Origin: JANNAT01 sp031422555
GTDB lineage: Bacteria > Pseudomonadota > Alphaproteobacteria > Rhodobacterales > Rhodobacteraceae
DNA: 64,000 bases
Direction of reading: 5' to 3'
Assembly: GCA_031422555.1 (NCBI GenBank)
Contig: JANPLZ010000056.1
Location: 10,556 to 74,555 of the forward strand
Numbering within the stretch: position 1 is the stretch's first letter; each line of letters begins with the position of its first letter. Shown one piece after another: positions 16,021 to 24,209 of the stretch. The notes beneath the pieces were generated by a model. The model was not told the origin of the DNA. It made no database searches and worked only from the letters and a program-made list of their open reading frames with translations. A program made the position numbers and the translations under genes.

Positions 16021-17268
16021 TCAGGCCGGGGGCACAATCAAAATCGCGCGAAAATCGTTTACATTGGTCAAAGTCGGCCCGGTGATCACCTGATCGCCAA
16101 GCGCTGCAAAATAGCTGTGGGCGTCGTTGTCATTCAGCGCCTGTCCCGCATCCCGCGCCGACCGGGCCAGCGTGGTCGGCGTCACGATGGCCCCCGCCAC
16201 TTCGGCCGCGCCATCAACGCCGTCGGTATCGCAGGCCAGCGCATGGATGCGCGGATGGCCCTGCAAGGCAATCGCCAAGGCCAGACAAAATTCGGCATTC
16301 GGCCCGCCGATGCCCGCGCCTCGGCGCGTCACCGTCAATTCGCCCCCCGACAACAGCACAATCGGCTTGGCATCCCGCGCCATAGCGCTTGCGATTTCCA
16401 CCGCCATCGCGGCTTGCAAAACCGCCACATCGCGCGCCTCACCTTCCAGCGCGTCGCCCAGCAGCCGCACATCGCAACCCTGCGACTGCGCCAAGGACTG
16501 TGCCGCCTGCAAAGATTGCGCCGGTGCTGCGATCACCCGGTTGGTGGTGGTGGTCAGGCGCGGATCGGTTGGCGCAATCGTCGTGGTGGTTTGCAAGGCC
16601 AGCACGGCAGTTTCAGGCAGTTTTATCCCCCAACGCGCGGCAATCGCCCGCGCCTCGGCGGCACAGCTGGCCTCGGCCACCGTGGGCCCCGAGCCGATAA
16701 ACGCCGGGTCATCGCCGGGAACATCCGAGATCATCAACCCCAGAACGCGGGCCGGATAGGCCGCCGCCGCCAATTGTCCGCCTTTGACCAACGACAAATG
16801 TTTGCGCAAGATGTTCATCTGGCCGATGGGCGCGCCCGATGCCAGAAGGCTGGCGTTGATCGCCTGCTTTTGCGTCAGCGATATCCCCGGCCTTGGGGCG
16901 CATAACAGCGCGGACGCCCCGCCCGACATCAGCGCCAGCACAAAATCATCCGGCCCCAACGCTTGCACCATATCCAGCATCCGCGCCGTGGCCGCCATGC
17001 CCGCAGCATCCGGCACCGGATGGGCAGCTTCAACGATTTCAATGCTGTGGCAGGGGCGCGCGTATCCATAGCGCGTGATCACAAGTCCCGTGCATGGACC
17101 CCAGACCGCTTCAACCGCTTCGGCCATACGGGCCGATGCCTTACCCGCCCCGATTACCAGCACCCGGCCCGCGGGCTTGGGCGGCAGATGCAGGGCGATG
17201 GCCCGCATCGGATCGGCCACATCGACGGCGCGGTCAAACAGCGCGCGCAGCAAGGCGTGTTCGTTCAT
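16021..17268 (-). CDS. gckA: Glycerate 2-kinase (GckA/TtuD type, MOFRL family)
   Basis: A 415-residue type-2 glycerate kinase, which phosphorylates D-glycerate to 2-phosphoglycerate. The N-terminal domain has VLVIGAGKASARMAEAVE and FVLALMSGGASALLCAP. The C-terminal MOFRL domain has VLLSGGELTVTRRGAGIGGPN and ALACDTDGVDGAAEVAGA. In many alphaproteobacteria it serves the serine cycle, hydroxypyruvate or tartrate routes, and glycerate from sugar-acid breakdown. It ends just inside the hairpin-bearing intergenic repeat. Its upstream neighbour on the same strand is a Gfo/Idh/MocA oxidoreductase 90 bases away, and the two may share a transcript. Confidence 0.9.
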   Translation of the reverse strand: MNEHALLRALFDRAVDVADPMRAIALHLPPKPAGRVLVIGAGKASARMAEAVEAVWGPCTGLVITRYGYARPCHSIEIVEAAHPVPDAAGMAATARMLDMVQALGPDDFVLALMSGGASALLCAPRPGISLTQKQAINASLLASGAPIGQMNILRKHLSLVKGGQLAAAAYPARVLGLMISDVPGDDPAFIGSGPTVAEASCAAEARAIAARWGIKLPETAVLALQTTTTIAPTDPRLTTTTNRVIAAPAQSLQAAQSLAQSQGCDVRLLGDALEGEARDVAVLQAAMAVEIASAMARDAKPIVLLSGGELTVTRRGAGIGGPNAEFCLALAIALQGHPRIHALACDTDGVDGAAEVAGAIVTPTTLARSARDAGQALNDNDAHSYFAALGDQVITGPTLTNVNDFRAILIVPPA

Positions 17269-17357
17269 GTCAATCCTGTCCCTTGCCTATCCCTTGCGCC
17301 TGAAATGCAGGGCGGGTTTGCGCGAAAGCCAAGACCGCGCTGCCGCGACTGAACCTG

Positions 17358-18350
17358 CTAAATGTCCGCAATCTGCACCCGCATCCCGGTCTGGGCCGCT
17401 TGGCGCACGGCCTGTGCGACCTGCAATGACGCAATGCCATCCGCCCCCGTCGCGGCGGGCAGGCCCTTGCCCCGCGTGGCATCGCCAAAGCGCCCCACAC
17501 CATATTCATACAGATTATGCGGCGCATAGGCCACAGCCTCGCGCCCCAGTGCGGTGACCAGTTCCACCCGGCCGACAGGGTTTTGCGTCATCACACCTTG
17601 GGCAAAAATTGAACCTTCGCTGCCATGCACTTCCAGCCCCGATCCGGCATAGGGATGGGTGAAACTTTCATGCGCCATCACCTGCACCCCCGATGGCAGC
17701 GTCGCGGTCCACATCACCGAATCCTCAACCCCAGTGCCCATGCCCGAGGATACGGCGGTTGCCACCACATCCACCGGGGTTTGCCCCAGCAAAAACCGCA
17801 GCGTGTCGGCGTCATGCACGCAGATATCGGCAATCACCCCGCCGCCCGCGCCTGCATCATTGATCCGCCAGCCTTGCAGCGCTGGCGGCAGATGCACCGC
17901 ATGAAACAGCCGCGCTGACAACACCCGGCCAATGCGGCCATGCGCGATCAGATCGCGGATGGCATGATGGCTGCCCGCACAGCGTAAATGATGGTTGGTG
18001 GCAAAGGTCAGCCCTGCCGCCGCCGCAGCCTGCACCATCTGCCGGGCTTGCGGCAGCGTCATCGCCAGCGGCTTTTCGCACAGCACATGCTTGCCCGCCG
18101 CAATCGCCGTCATGCTTTGCGCAAAGTGCTTGTCATTGGTGGACGAGATGTAAACCGCCGCCACGCTGTGATCGGCCAACATCGCGCCCAGATCGGTGCC
18201 ATGCCGGGGGATGCCATGGATTTGGGCATAGCGTGCGGAATGATCCGCCGTGCCACTGACCACCCAGCCAATCGTGCCGCCCGTGGCGCGGATGGCCGCA
18301 ATCATGTGTTGGGCCGCAATGGTGCTGGCCCCGATCAACCCCCAGATCAT
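17358..18350 (-). CDS. Gfo/Idh/MocA family oxidoreductase
   Basis: A 330-residue NAD(P)-dependent oxidoreductase. The N-terminal Rossmann fold begins IWGLIGASTIAAQHMIAAI. The family Lys is in CEKPLAMTLPQARQMV (about residue 95), and the C-terminal half has the GFO_IDH_MocA sheet domain. Substrates in the family are sugars, inositols and related compounds; the specific one cannot be read here. The chosen ATG is the first codon of the Rossmann strand; the longer upstream open frame crosses the palindromic operator region and is not credible as protein. It precedes glycerate kinase on the same strand, which suggests sugar-acid or polyol use. Confidence 0.8.
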   Translation of the reverse strand: MIWGLIGASTIAAQHMIAAIRATGGTIGWVVSGTADHSARYAQIHGIPRHGTDLGAMLADHSVAAVYISSTNDKHFAQSMTAIAAGKHVLCEKPLAMTLPQARQMVQAAAAAGLTFATNHHLRCAGSHHAIRDLIAHGRIGRVLSARLFHAVHLPPALQGWRINDAGAGGGVIADICVHDADTLRFLLGQTPVDVVATAVSSGMGTGVEDSVMWTATLPSGVQVMAHESFTHPYAGSGLEVHGSEGSIFAQGVMTQNPVGRVELVTALGREAVAYAPHNLYEYGVGRFGDATRGKGLPAATGADGIASLQVAQAVRQAAQTGMRVQIADI

Positions 18351-18365
18351 CGTCTGACTCCCGTG

Positions 18366-18402
18366 TATGGAACCTGCATATGGAACGTTCCAGTCAGATA
18401 GA
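18366..18402 (-). promoter_or_regulatory. Operator candidate upstream of the Gfo/Idh/MocA gene
   Basis: Perfect 12-bp palindrome TGGAACGTTCCA (18381-18392) with a central CG. Two further GGAAC half-sites flank it: TATGGAAC repeats at 18366-18373 and 18379-18386 (period 13), and CGGAAC lies just beyond the palindrome. A CG-centred palindrome suits LacI-type repressors; repeated GGAA boxes recall RpiR-type IolR sites. The site lies 16-52 bases from the start codon. The cognate regulator is not evident in the window. Confidence 0.45.
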
Positions 18403-18462
18403 CGGAACCCCTTGGCGCTGTCAATCGCCGGGCCATGAGTTTTCGGCCAAGGCCGTGGCCAT

Positions 18463-18514
18463 CTGGTCTTAGCTGACTGTTGTATCTGGTCATAAGCACA
18501 AAGCCTGCTATCTT
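18463..18514 (+). promoter_or_regulatory. Candidate TauR boxes and promoter of tpa
   Basis: Two direct repeats, CTGGTCTTAG (18463-18472) and CTGGTCATAA (18486-18495), start 23 bases apart. They resemble the CTGGAC-type direct repeats described for the taurine activator TauR of Rhodobacter capsulatus. A plausible -10 element TATCTT (18509-18514) follows; with a 17-base spacer the second repeat falls on the -35 position, as expected where an activator contacts RNA polymerase. The tpa start is about 60 bases further on. Confidence 0.55.
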
Positions 18515-18574
18515 GGATTATGCCGATAGGTGAAATCCGGCGCGCAGCGTCACGAAAACCAAAAGGGGTCAGCC

Positions 18575-19954
18575 ATGGACGGCTACGCATCTGCCAATGA
18601 CATCAGCGAAGTCATCGCTGCCGACAAGCGCCATGTCTGGCACCACCTGATCCAGCACAAACAGTTCGAAACCAATGATCCGCGCATCGTGGTCGAAGGC
18701 CGGGGCATGCGGGTTTGGGATGCGCGCGGCAAGGAATATCTGGATGCGGTTTCGGGCGCTGTATGGACGGTAAACGTCGGCTACGGGCGCGAAAGCATTG
18801 CCAACGCGGTGCGCGATCAGTTGTTGAAGATGAACTATTTCGCAGGGGTCGGCGGGTCTATTCCCGGCGCGATCTTTGCCGACCGGTTGATTTCCAAAAT
18901 GCCGGGGATGAGCCGGGTCTACTATTCAAACTCGGGGTCCGAGGCGAATGAAAAAGTCTACAAGATGGTGCGGCAAATCTCGCACAAGCATCACGGCGGC
19001 AAAAAGTGGAAGATACTTTACCGTGAACGCGATTATCACGGCACCACCATCGGCACGCTGGCCACCAGCGGCCAGTTGGAACGCGCAGCGCAGTATGGGC
19101 CATACCCGGACGGCTTTGTGATGGTGCCGCATTGCCTTGAATACCGCGCCCAGTGGGATGTCGAAAATTACGGTCTGCGCGCCGCGAATGCCATTGAAGA
19201 GGTGATCTTGCGGGAAGGCGCCGACAGCATCGGCGCGTTGGTGCTGGAACCGGTCACCGCAGGGGGTGGCGTGATTACGCCCCCCGCAGGCTATTGGGAC
19301 CGGGTGCAGGAAATTTGCGCCAAATACAACATCTTGCTGCATATCGACGAAGTGGTTTGCGGCGTCGGGCGCACCGGCACGTGGTTTGGCTATCAGCATT
19401 ACGGCATCAAGCCCGATTTCGTCACCATGGCCAAAGGCGTCGCCTCGGGCTATGCGGCGATTTCTTGCACCGTGACAACAGAGGCGGTGTTTGATCTGTT
19501 CAAGGATGATGCGGGCGATCCGATGTCGTATTTCCGCGATATCTCGACGTTTGGCGGCTGCACGGCGGGGCCGGCGGCGGCGCTGGAAAACATGCGCATC
19601 ATCGAAGATGAAAACCTGCTGGATAACACCATTCGCATGGGCGCGCGGGTGATCGACAATCTGAACGCGCTGATGGACAAGCACAAAATCATCGGCGATG
19701 TGCGCGGCAAGGGGCTGTTTTGTGGCGCCGAACTGGTGGCTGACCGGATCACCAAAGAACCCGCACCCGAAAAGATGGTCGCCGCCGTGGTGGCCGATTG
19801 CAACGCCCAAGGGGTGATCATCGGCATGACCAACCGCTCGGTGCCGGGGTTGAACAACACGCTGTGCCTGTCGCCCGCGCTGATTGCGACGCCCGATGAT
19901 ATCGACCAGATCACCGATGCCATCGACCGCGCGCTGACACGCGTGTTTGGATAA
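18575..19954 (+). CDS. tpa: Taurine--pyruvate aminotransferase
   Basis: A 459-residue class III PLP-dependent aminotransferase, which transfers the amino group of taurine to pyruvate, giving sulfoacetaldehyde and alanine. N-terminal region HVWHHLIQHKQFETNDPRIV; substrate and cofactor region VYYSNSGSEANEKVYKM; PLP-phosphate site RDYHGTTIG; Asp of the PLP site in HIDEVVCGVGRTG; catalytic Lys in FVTMAKGVASGY (about residue 287). The start at MDGYASAND follows AAGGGG; a longer open frame runs into the promoter. Assignment as Tpa rather than another omega-aminotransferase rests on tauR and xsc immediately downstream. It is preceded by candidate TauR boxes. Confidence 0.9.
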   Translation: MDGYASANDISEVIAADKRHVWHHLIQHKQFETNDPRIVVEGRGMRVWDARGKEYLDAVSGAVWTVNVGYGRESIANAVRDQLLKMNYFAGVGGSIPGAIFADRLISKMPGMSRVYYSNSGSEANEKVYKMVRQISHKHHGGKKWKILYRERDYHGTTIGTLATSGQLERAAQYGPYPDGFVMVPHCLEYRAQWDVENYGLRAANAIEEVILREGADSIGALVLEPVTAGGGVITPPAGYWDRVQEICAKYNILLHIDEVVCGVGRTGTWFGYQHYGIKPDFVTMAKGVASGYAAISCTVTTEAVFDLFKDDAGDPMSYFRDISTFGGCTAGPAAALENMRIIEDENLLDNTIRMGARVIDNLNALMDKHKIIGDVRGKGLFCGAELVADRITKEPAPEKMVAAVVADCNAQGVIIGMTNRSVPGLNNTLCLSPALIATPDDIDQITDAIDRALTRVFG

Positions 19955-20016
19955 CCCCCGAACCGCCTTGTCGCCCCTGCAAAACAACTGCGGGGGCGAA
20001 CCCACTTCCCTTATCC

Positions 20017-20060
20017 TTTCATCTGTTCTTAAATATCCCCGCCGGAGGCATCCCGCCCTG
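20017..20060 (+). repeat. Intergenic 3' repeat, copy D (TTCATCTG subtype)
   Basis: Between tpa and tauR: TTTCATCTGTTCTTAAATAT, then CCCCGCCGGAGGCATCCCG. The AT block matches copy A (TTCATCTGTTC, then AAATATCCC). The GC-rich half is short, without a long hairpin. It may be a remnant or a weaker 3' end for tpa. Confidence 0.5.
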
Positions 20061-20081
20061 TCGCCAAGACCATAGGCCGCC

Positions 20082-21569
20082 ATGCCGATCCCGCCCGAAG
20101 CCTTTGTGCTGCCCGGCCCCGCGCGCGGCACCTTGCAGCAACGCATCCGGCAGATGGTCACCGAAGGCGTGTTGTCGGGCCGCTTTGCGCCGGGGCAAAA
20201 GATGCCGTCCTCGCGCGGGCTGGCGCTGCATCTGGGCATCAGCCGCATCACGGTGACGCTGTCTTATGCGGAATTGATCTCGGCGGATTACCTGATGGCC
20301 AAGGGCCGGTCGGGCTATTACATTTCTGACACAGCGCCGCGCGCACCCGACCTGCCCAGCCTTGCCGCCCGCAGCGAAAGCCCCGATTTTGCCCGTCTGA
20401 CCGGGCAGCGGTTTTCGGCGGTGGCGGCCGTGGCGCGCCCCACGGATTGGGAAAGCTATCCCTATCCGTTTATCTACGGCCAATCCGATGCCAGCCTGTT
20501 TGATCACCAAAACTGGCGGCTTTGTGCGTTGCGGGCACTTGGGCGGCGCGATTTTGTGGCGCTGACCCAAGATTACTATGACCGCGACGACGCGTTGCTG
20601 ATCGAACATCTGGTGCGGTCAATCCTGCCGCGCCGCGGCATTGCGGCGCGCGAGGATGAGGTGCTGCTGACCCTTGGCGCGCAAAACGGGCTGTGGCTGG
20701 CGGCAGCAACTCTGCTCGGGCCGGGGCGGCGGGCGGTGGTGGAAAATCCGGGCTATCCGGGGTTGCGCGGCATTCTGGATACGTCGGGCACCACCGTTAT
20801 CCCGGTCGATGTCGATCAAGACGGGCTGCCGCCCGACGCCATTCCGCCCGGCGTCGATGTGGTGTTCACCACCGCCAGCCATCAATGCCCGACCAATGCC
20901 ACCATGCCGCTGGACCGTCGGCTGGCTTTGCTCGCGGCGGCGGCGCGCGAAGGCTTTGTCGTGGTCGAGGATGATTATGAATTTGAGATGTCGTTTCTCA
21001 AACCGGTGTCCCCGGCGCTGAAATCGCTCGATGCCGATGGCCGGGTGGTTTATGCCGGGTCGTTTTCAAAGTCGGTATTTCCGGGCTTGCGGCTGGGCTA
21101 TCTTGTTGGCCCTGCCAGTTTTATCCGCGAAGCCCGGGCGCTGCGGCTGATGATGCTGCGCCATCCGCCGGGGCATATCCAGCGCACCGTCGCGTATTTT
21201 CTGGCGCTGGGCCATTACGATGCGCTGATCAACCGGATGCGCAGCGCCTACCGCCGCCGCCGTCAGGTGATGGACGAAGCGATCCGCGATCATGGGCTGG
21301 GCATGGCCGGGCAGGGCGGCTTTGGCGGATCAAGTGTGTGGATGCGCGCGCCGGACGGCGTGAACACCGAAACGCTGGCCGCCACGCTGCGCGCCGAGGG
21401 CGTGCTGATCGAACCGGGGCGGACGTTTTTTGACCCCAAAGCAGCGCCACAAAACTTCTACCGTCTGGGGTATTCCTCGATCAGCCCGGCGCGCATACCC
21501 GAAGGGATTGCCCGGATTGCAAAGGCGGTTCAATCTGGGGCGGTGCAATCTGGCCTTATCCAGCCTTAA
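20082..21569 (+). CDS. tauR: TauR, MocR-type (GntR/aminotransferase) regulator of taurine genes
   Basis: A 495-residue MocR/PdxR-type protein. The N-terminal GntR winged helix (about residues 15-85) has LQQRIRQMVTEGVLSGRF, then LALHLGISRITVTLSYAEL. The large C-terminal domain has the class I aminotransferase fold with the PLP Lys in YAGSFSKSVFPGLRLGY (about residue 329). Such regulators bind an aldimine of PLP with their amine effector and recognise direct repeats. TauR of Rhodobacter capsulatus activates tpa. The gene lies between tpa and xsc on the same strand, and candidate boxes stand before tpa. Length is normal for the family. Confidence 0.88.
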   Translation: MPIPPEAFVLPGPARGTLQQRIRQMVTEGVLSGRFAPGQKMPSSRGLALHLGISRITVTLSYAELISADYLMAKGRSGYYISDTAPRAPDLPSLAARSESPDFARLTGQRFSAVAAVARPTDWESYPYPFIYGQSDASLFDHQNWRLCALRALGRRDFVALTQDYYDRDDALLIEHLVRSILPRRGIAAREDEVLLTLGAQNGLWLAAATLLGPGRRAVVENPGYPGLRGILDTSGTTVIPVDVDQDGLPPDAIPPGVDVVFTTASHQCPTNATMPLDRRLALLAAAAREGFVVVEDDYEFEMSFLKPVSPALKSLDADGRVVYAGSFSKSVFPGLRLGYLVGPASFIREARALRLMMLRHPPGHIQRTVAYFLALGHYDALINRMRSAYRRRRQVMDEAIRDHGLGMAGQGGFGGSSVWMRAPDGVNTETLAATLRAEGVLIEPGRTFFDPKAAPQNFYRLGYSSISPARIPEGIARIAKAVQSGAVQSGLIQP

Positions 21570-21642
21570 TGACTGGCCCTAAGGCGGGCCAGCCCGTCCG
21601 GTTAAGACAGAACGACCCCTTTTGCCCTTGAGGAGACGCAGG

Positions 21643-23421
21643 ATGCGCATGACCACCGAAGAGGCTTTCGTCAAAGTGCTGCAAATGCACGGAATTGCGC
21701 ATGCGTTTGGCATCATCGGATCGGCGTTCATGCCCATTTCGGATTTGTTTCCCCGCGCGGGGATCACGTTCTGGGACTGCGCGCATGAAGGCTCGGGCGG
21801 GATGATGGCGGACGGCTATACGCGTGCCACCGGCAAAATGTCGATGATGATCGCGCAAAACGGCCCCGGCATCACCAACTTTGTGACCCCGGTAAAAACC
21901 GCCTATTGGAACCACACACCGCTGTTGCTGGTCACCCCGCAGGCGGCGAACAAGACCATTGGCATGGGCGGCTTTCAAGAAGTGGAACAGATGGCACTGT
22001 TCAAGGATATGGTGGCCTATCAGGAAGAGGTGCGCGACCCCTCGCGCGTGGCCGAAGTGTTGAACCGGGTGATCCTGAACGCGCGGCGGCTGTCTGCGCC
22101 CGCCCAGATCAACATGCCGCGCGATTACTGGACCCAAGTGATCGACATTGATCTGCCCGCCATGGTGATGTTTGAACGCCCCGCGGGGGGGGCAGAGGCC
22201 ATCGCCGCCGCCGCCGATCTGCTGTCAGCCGCGAAATTTCCCGTCATCCTGAACGGCGCGGGCGTGGTTCTGGCGGGCGCGATCCCGGCGTCGATAGCTT
22301 TGGCCGAACGGTTGGAGGCACCGGTCTGCGTCGGCTATCAGCACAATGATGCCTTCCCCGGCAGCCATCCGCTGTTTGCCGGACCCTTGGGCTATAACGG
22401 CTCCAAGGCAGCAATGGAGTTGATTTCCGCTGCGGATGTGGTATTGTGTTTGGGTACCCGATTGAATCCGTTTTCAACGCTTCCGGGATACGCGCTGGAC
22501 TATTGGCCAGCTTCGGCCAAAATCATCCAAGTCGACATCAACCCGGATCGTATCGGGCTGACCAAGAAGGTTACTGTTGGCATTGTCGGCGACGCTAAAT
22601 CCGTCGCCGAAGCGGTATTGGCGCGTCTGGCCCCTGCCGCAGGTAACCATGCGCGCCTTGAACGCCGGGCCAGGATTGCCCAGACAAAATCAAGCTGGCT
22701 GCAGGCGCTGTCGTCGATGGATCACGAAGACGATGATGCCGGCACTACATGGAACGCCCGCGCGCGGGCGGCCAAACCCGACTGGATGTCGCCTCGCATG
22801 GCGTGGCGGGCAATTCAGGCGGCCCTGCCGCGCGATGCGATCATTTCATCCGATATTGGCAACAACTGCGCCATCGGCAATGCCTATCCAACGTTCGAGC
22901 AGGGCCGCAAATATCTGGCACCGGGGCTATTTGGCCCCTGCGGATACGGTCTGCCCGTGGTGGTGGGGGCCAAAATCGGCTGTCCCGATGTGCCGGTGGT
23001 GGGGTTTTCCGGCGACGGGGCCTTTGGCATTGCGGTGACCGAACTCACCGCCATCGGACGGCCGGAATGGCCCGCCGTCACCATGGTGGTGTTTCGCAAC
23101 TACCAATGGGGCGCGGAAAAGCGCAACTCGACGCTGTGGTATGAGGATAATTTCATCGGCACCGAGTTGGATCTGGGCGTGTCTTACGCGGGCATCGCCA
23201 AGGCCTGCGGCTTGCAAGGCGTGCTCGCCCATACGATGGACGAATTGACGGCTGCCTTGCGTCAAGCGGTGATCGACCAGATGCAGCACGGCAAGACCAC
23301 CCTGATCGAAGCGATGATCAATCAGGAACTGGGAGAGCCGTTCCGCCGCGATGCAATGAAAAAGCCGGTGGCCGTGGCGGGAATTTCGGCGTCAGATATG
23401 CGCCAGCAAGTGGCCGGGTAA
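21643..23421 (+). CDS. xsc: Sulfoacetaldehyde acetyltransferase
   Basis: A 592-residue thiamine-diphosphate enzyme that converts sulfoacetaldehyde plus phosphate to acetyl phosphate and sulfite. N-terminal MTTEEAFVKVLQMHGIAHAF and FWDCAHEGSGGMMADGY are close to known Xsc proteins. The ThDP-binding C-terminal domain shows GFSGDGAFGIAVTEL with a downstream Asn-rich segment VFRNYQWGAEKRN. The start at ATG 21643 is placed by AGGAGA six bases before it. An earlier in-frame ATG would put the Shine-Dalgarno inside the gene. It is the key desulfonating step of the taurine module, 73 bases after tauR. Confidence 0.94.
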   Translation: MRMTTEEAFVKVLQMHGIAHAFGIIGSAFMPISDLFPRAGITFWDCAHEGSGGMMADGYTRATGKMSMMIAQNGPGITNFVTPVKTAYWNHTPLLLVTPQAANKTIGMGGFQEVEQMALFKDMVAYQEEVRDPSRVAEVLNRVILNARRLSAPAQINMPRDYWTQVIDIDLPAMVMFERPAGGAEAIAAAADLLSAAKFPVILNGAGVVLAGAIPASIALAERLEAPVCVGYQHNDAFPGSHPLFAGPLGYNGSKAAMELISAADVVLCLGTRLNPFSTLPGYALDYWPASAKIIQVDINPDRIGLTKKVTVGIVGDAKSVAEAVLARLAPAAGNHARLERRARIAQTKSSWLQALSSMDHEDDDAGTTWNARARAAKPDWMSPRMAWRAIQAALPRDAIISSDIGNNCAIGNAYPTFEQGRKYLAPGLFGPCGYGLPVVVGAKIGCPDVPVVGFSGDGAFGIAVTELTAIGRPEWPAVTMVVFRNYQWGAEKRNSTLWYEDNFIGTELDLGVSYAGIAKACGLQGVLAHTMDELTAALRQAVIDQMQHGKTTLIEAMINQELGEPFRRDAMKKPVAVAGISASDMRQQVAG

Positions 23422-23432
23422 TGCGGTGGTCT

Positions 23433-23454
23433 GAAATTTTCGGCGAAAAATTTC
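23433..23454. repeat. AT-rich hairpin repeat (TTTTCGGCGAAAA family)
   Basis: Near-perfect inverted repeat, arms GAAATTTTCG and CGAAAAATTTC, 12 bases after the xsc stop. It belongs to the same repeat family as the copies after clpX and preA. Because it lies between xsc and the exporter gene, it argues that the exporter starts downstream at 23469 rather than at the ATG that overlaps the xsc stop. Confidence 0.55.
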
Positions 23455-23468
23455 CGCCGGCCGCCGCC

Positions 23469-24209
23469 ATGCCGTTTGATCTTGGCCCCGCCGCGTTGAT
23501 CTGGATGGGCGTTGCCATCTTGGTCGCCGCCTTTGTGCGCGGCTATTCCGGCTTTGGCTATTCGGCGATGGTGATCGCGGCGTCCAGCTTGGTGACCAAC
23601 CCTTTGAACTTTGTCGCCGTGGTGGTCATTCTGGAAACCGTGATGTCGCTGCAAGCGGCGCGCGGCGCGGGCCCCGATATTGATTGGCGGCGGGTGGGCT
23701 GGCTGATGGCGGGGGCCGCGGTAGGATTGCCGCTGGGGCTGTGGATTTTGACCGGATCCAGCGAAGATACCGCCCGTGCGGTGATTGCGGGCTATGTTCT
23801 GCTCATGTGCGGCGTGCTGCTGGCAGGCTGGCGGCTGGCAGCCGAAGTGCGCGGCACCGGCAATGTGCTGGCGGGTCTGGTGTCCGGTCTTGCCAATGCG
23901 CCGGGCATGGGGGGCCTGCCGATTGCTGCGTTTTTCGCGGCCCAACCGATGCGCCCGGCGGTGTTTCGCGCCACGCTGATTGCATATTTTCCACTGCTTG
24001 ATCTCTATTCCGCGCCTTTGTATTGGCTGGCGGGGCTGGTCAGTTGGGATACGCTGTGGGCGGCGCTGATGGCGTTACCGATCACAGCTTTGGGCAATTG
24101 GCTGGGATCGCGGCATTTCCTGACCACCGACCCACAGGATTTTCGCCGCTTTGCCATCGTTTTGCTGGCGGCGCTGGCGGCGGCCAGCCTGATCAAGGCG
24201 GTGATCTGA
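23469..24209 (+). CDS. tauE: TSUP (TauE/SafE) family permease, probable sulfite exporter
   Basis: A 246-residue membrane protein with about seven or eight hydrophobic segments. It starts LIWMGVAILVAAFVRGYSGFGYSAMVIAA, which is the TauE/SafE family N-terminus. In taurine-degrading bacteria this family is placed next to xsc and is thought to export sulfite. The open frame begins 48 bases earlier, but that part encodes an intergenic hairpin repeat, so the ATG of MPFDLGPAALIW is preferred. The next gene, ackA, begins directly after its stop codon with no spacer, so the two are coupled. Confidence 0.85.
   Translation: MPFDLGPAALIWMGVAILVAAFVRGYSGFGYSAMVIAASSLVTNPLNFVAVVVILETVMSLQAARGAGPDIDWRRVGWLMAGAAVGLPLGLWILTGSSEDTARAVIAGYVLLMCGVLLAGWRLAAEVRGTGNVLAGLVSGLANAPGMGGLPIAAFFAAQPMRPAVFRATLIAYFPLLDLYSAPLYWLAGLVSWDTLWAALMALPITALGNWLGSRHFLTTDPQDFRRFAIVLLAALAAASLIKAVI

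Noticed and set aside
18926..20251. 441-codon open frame on the minus strand
   Set aside because: Opposite tpa and the start of tauR, both well supported; shadow composition.
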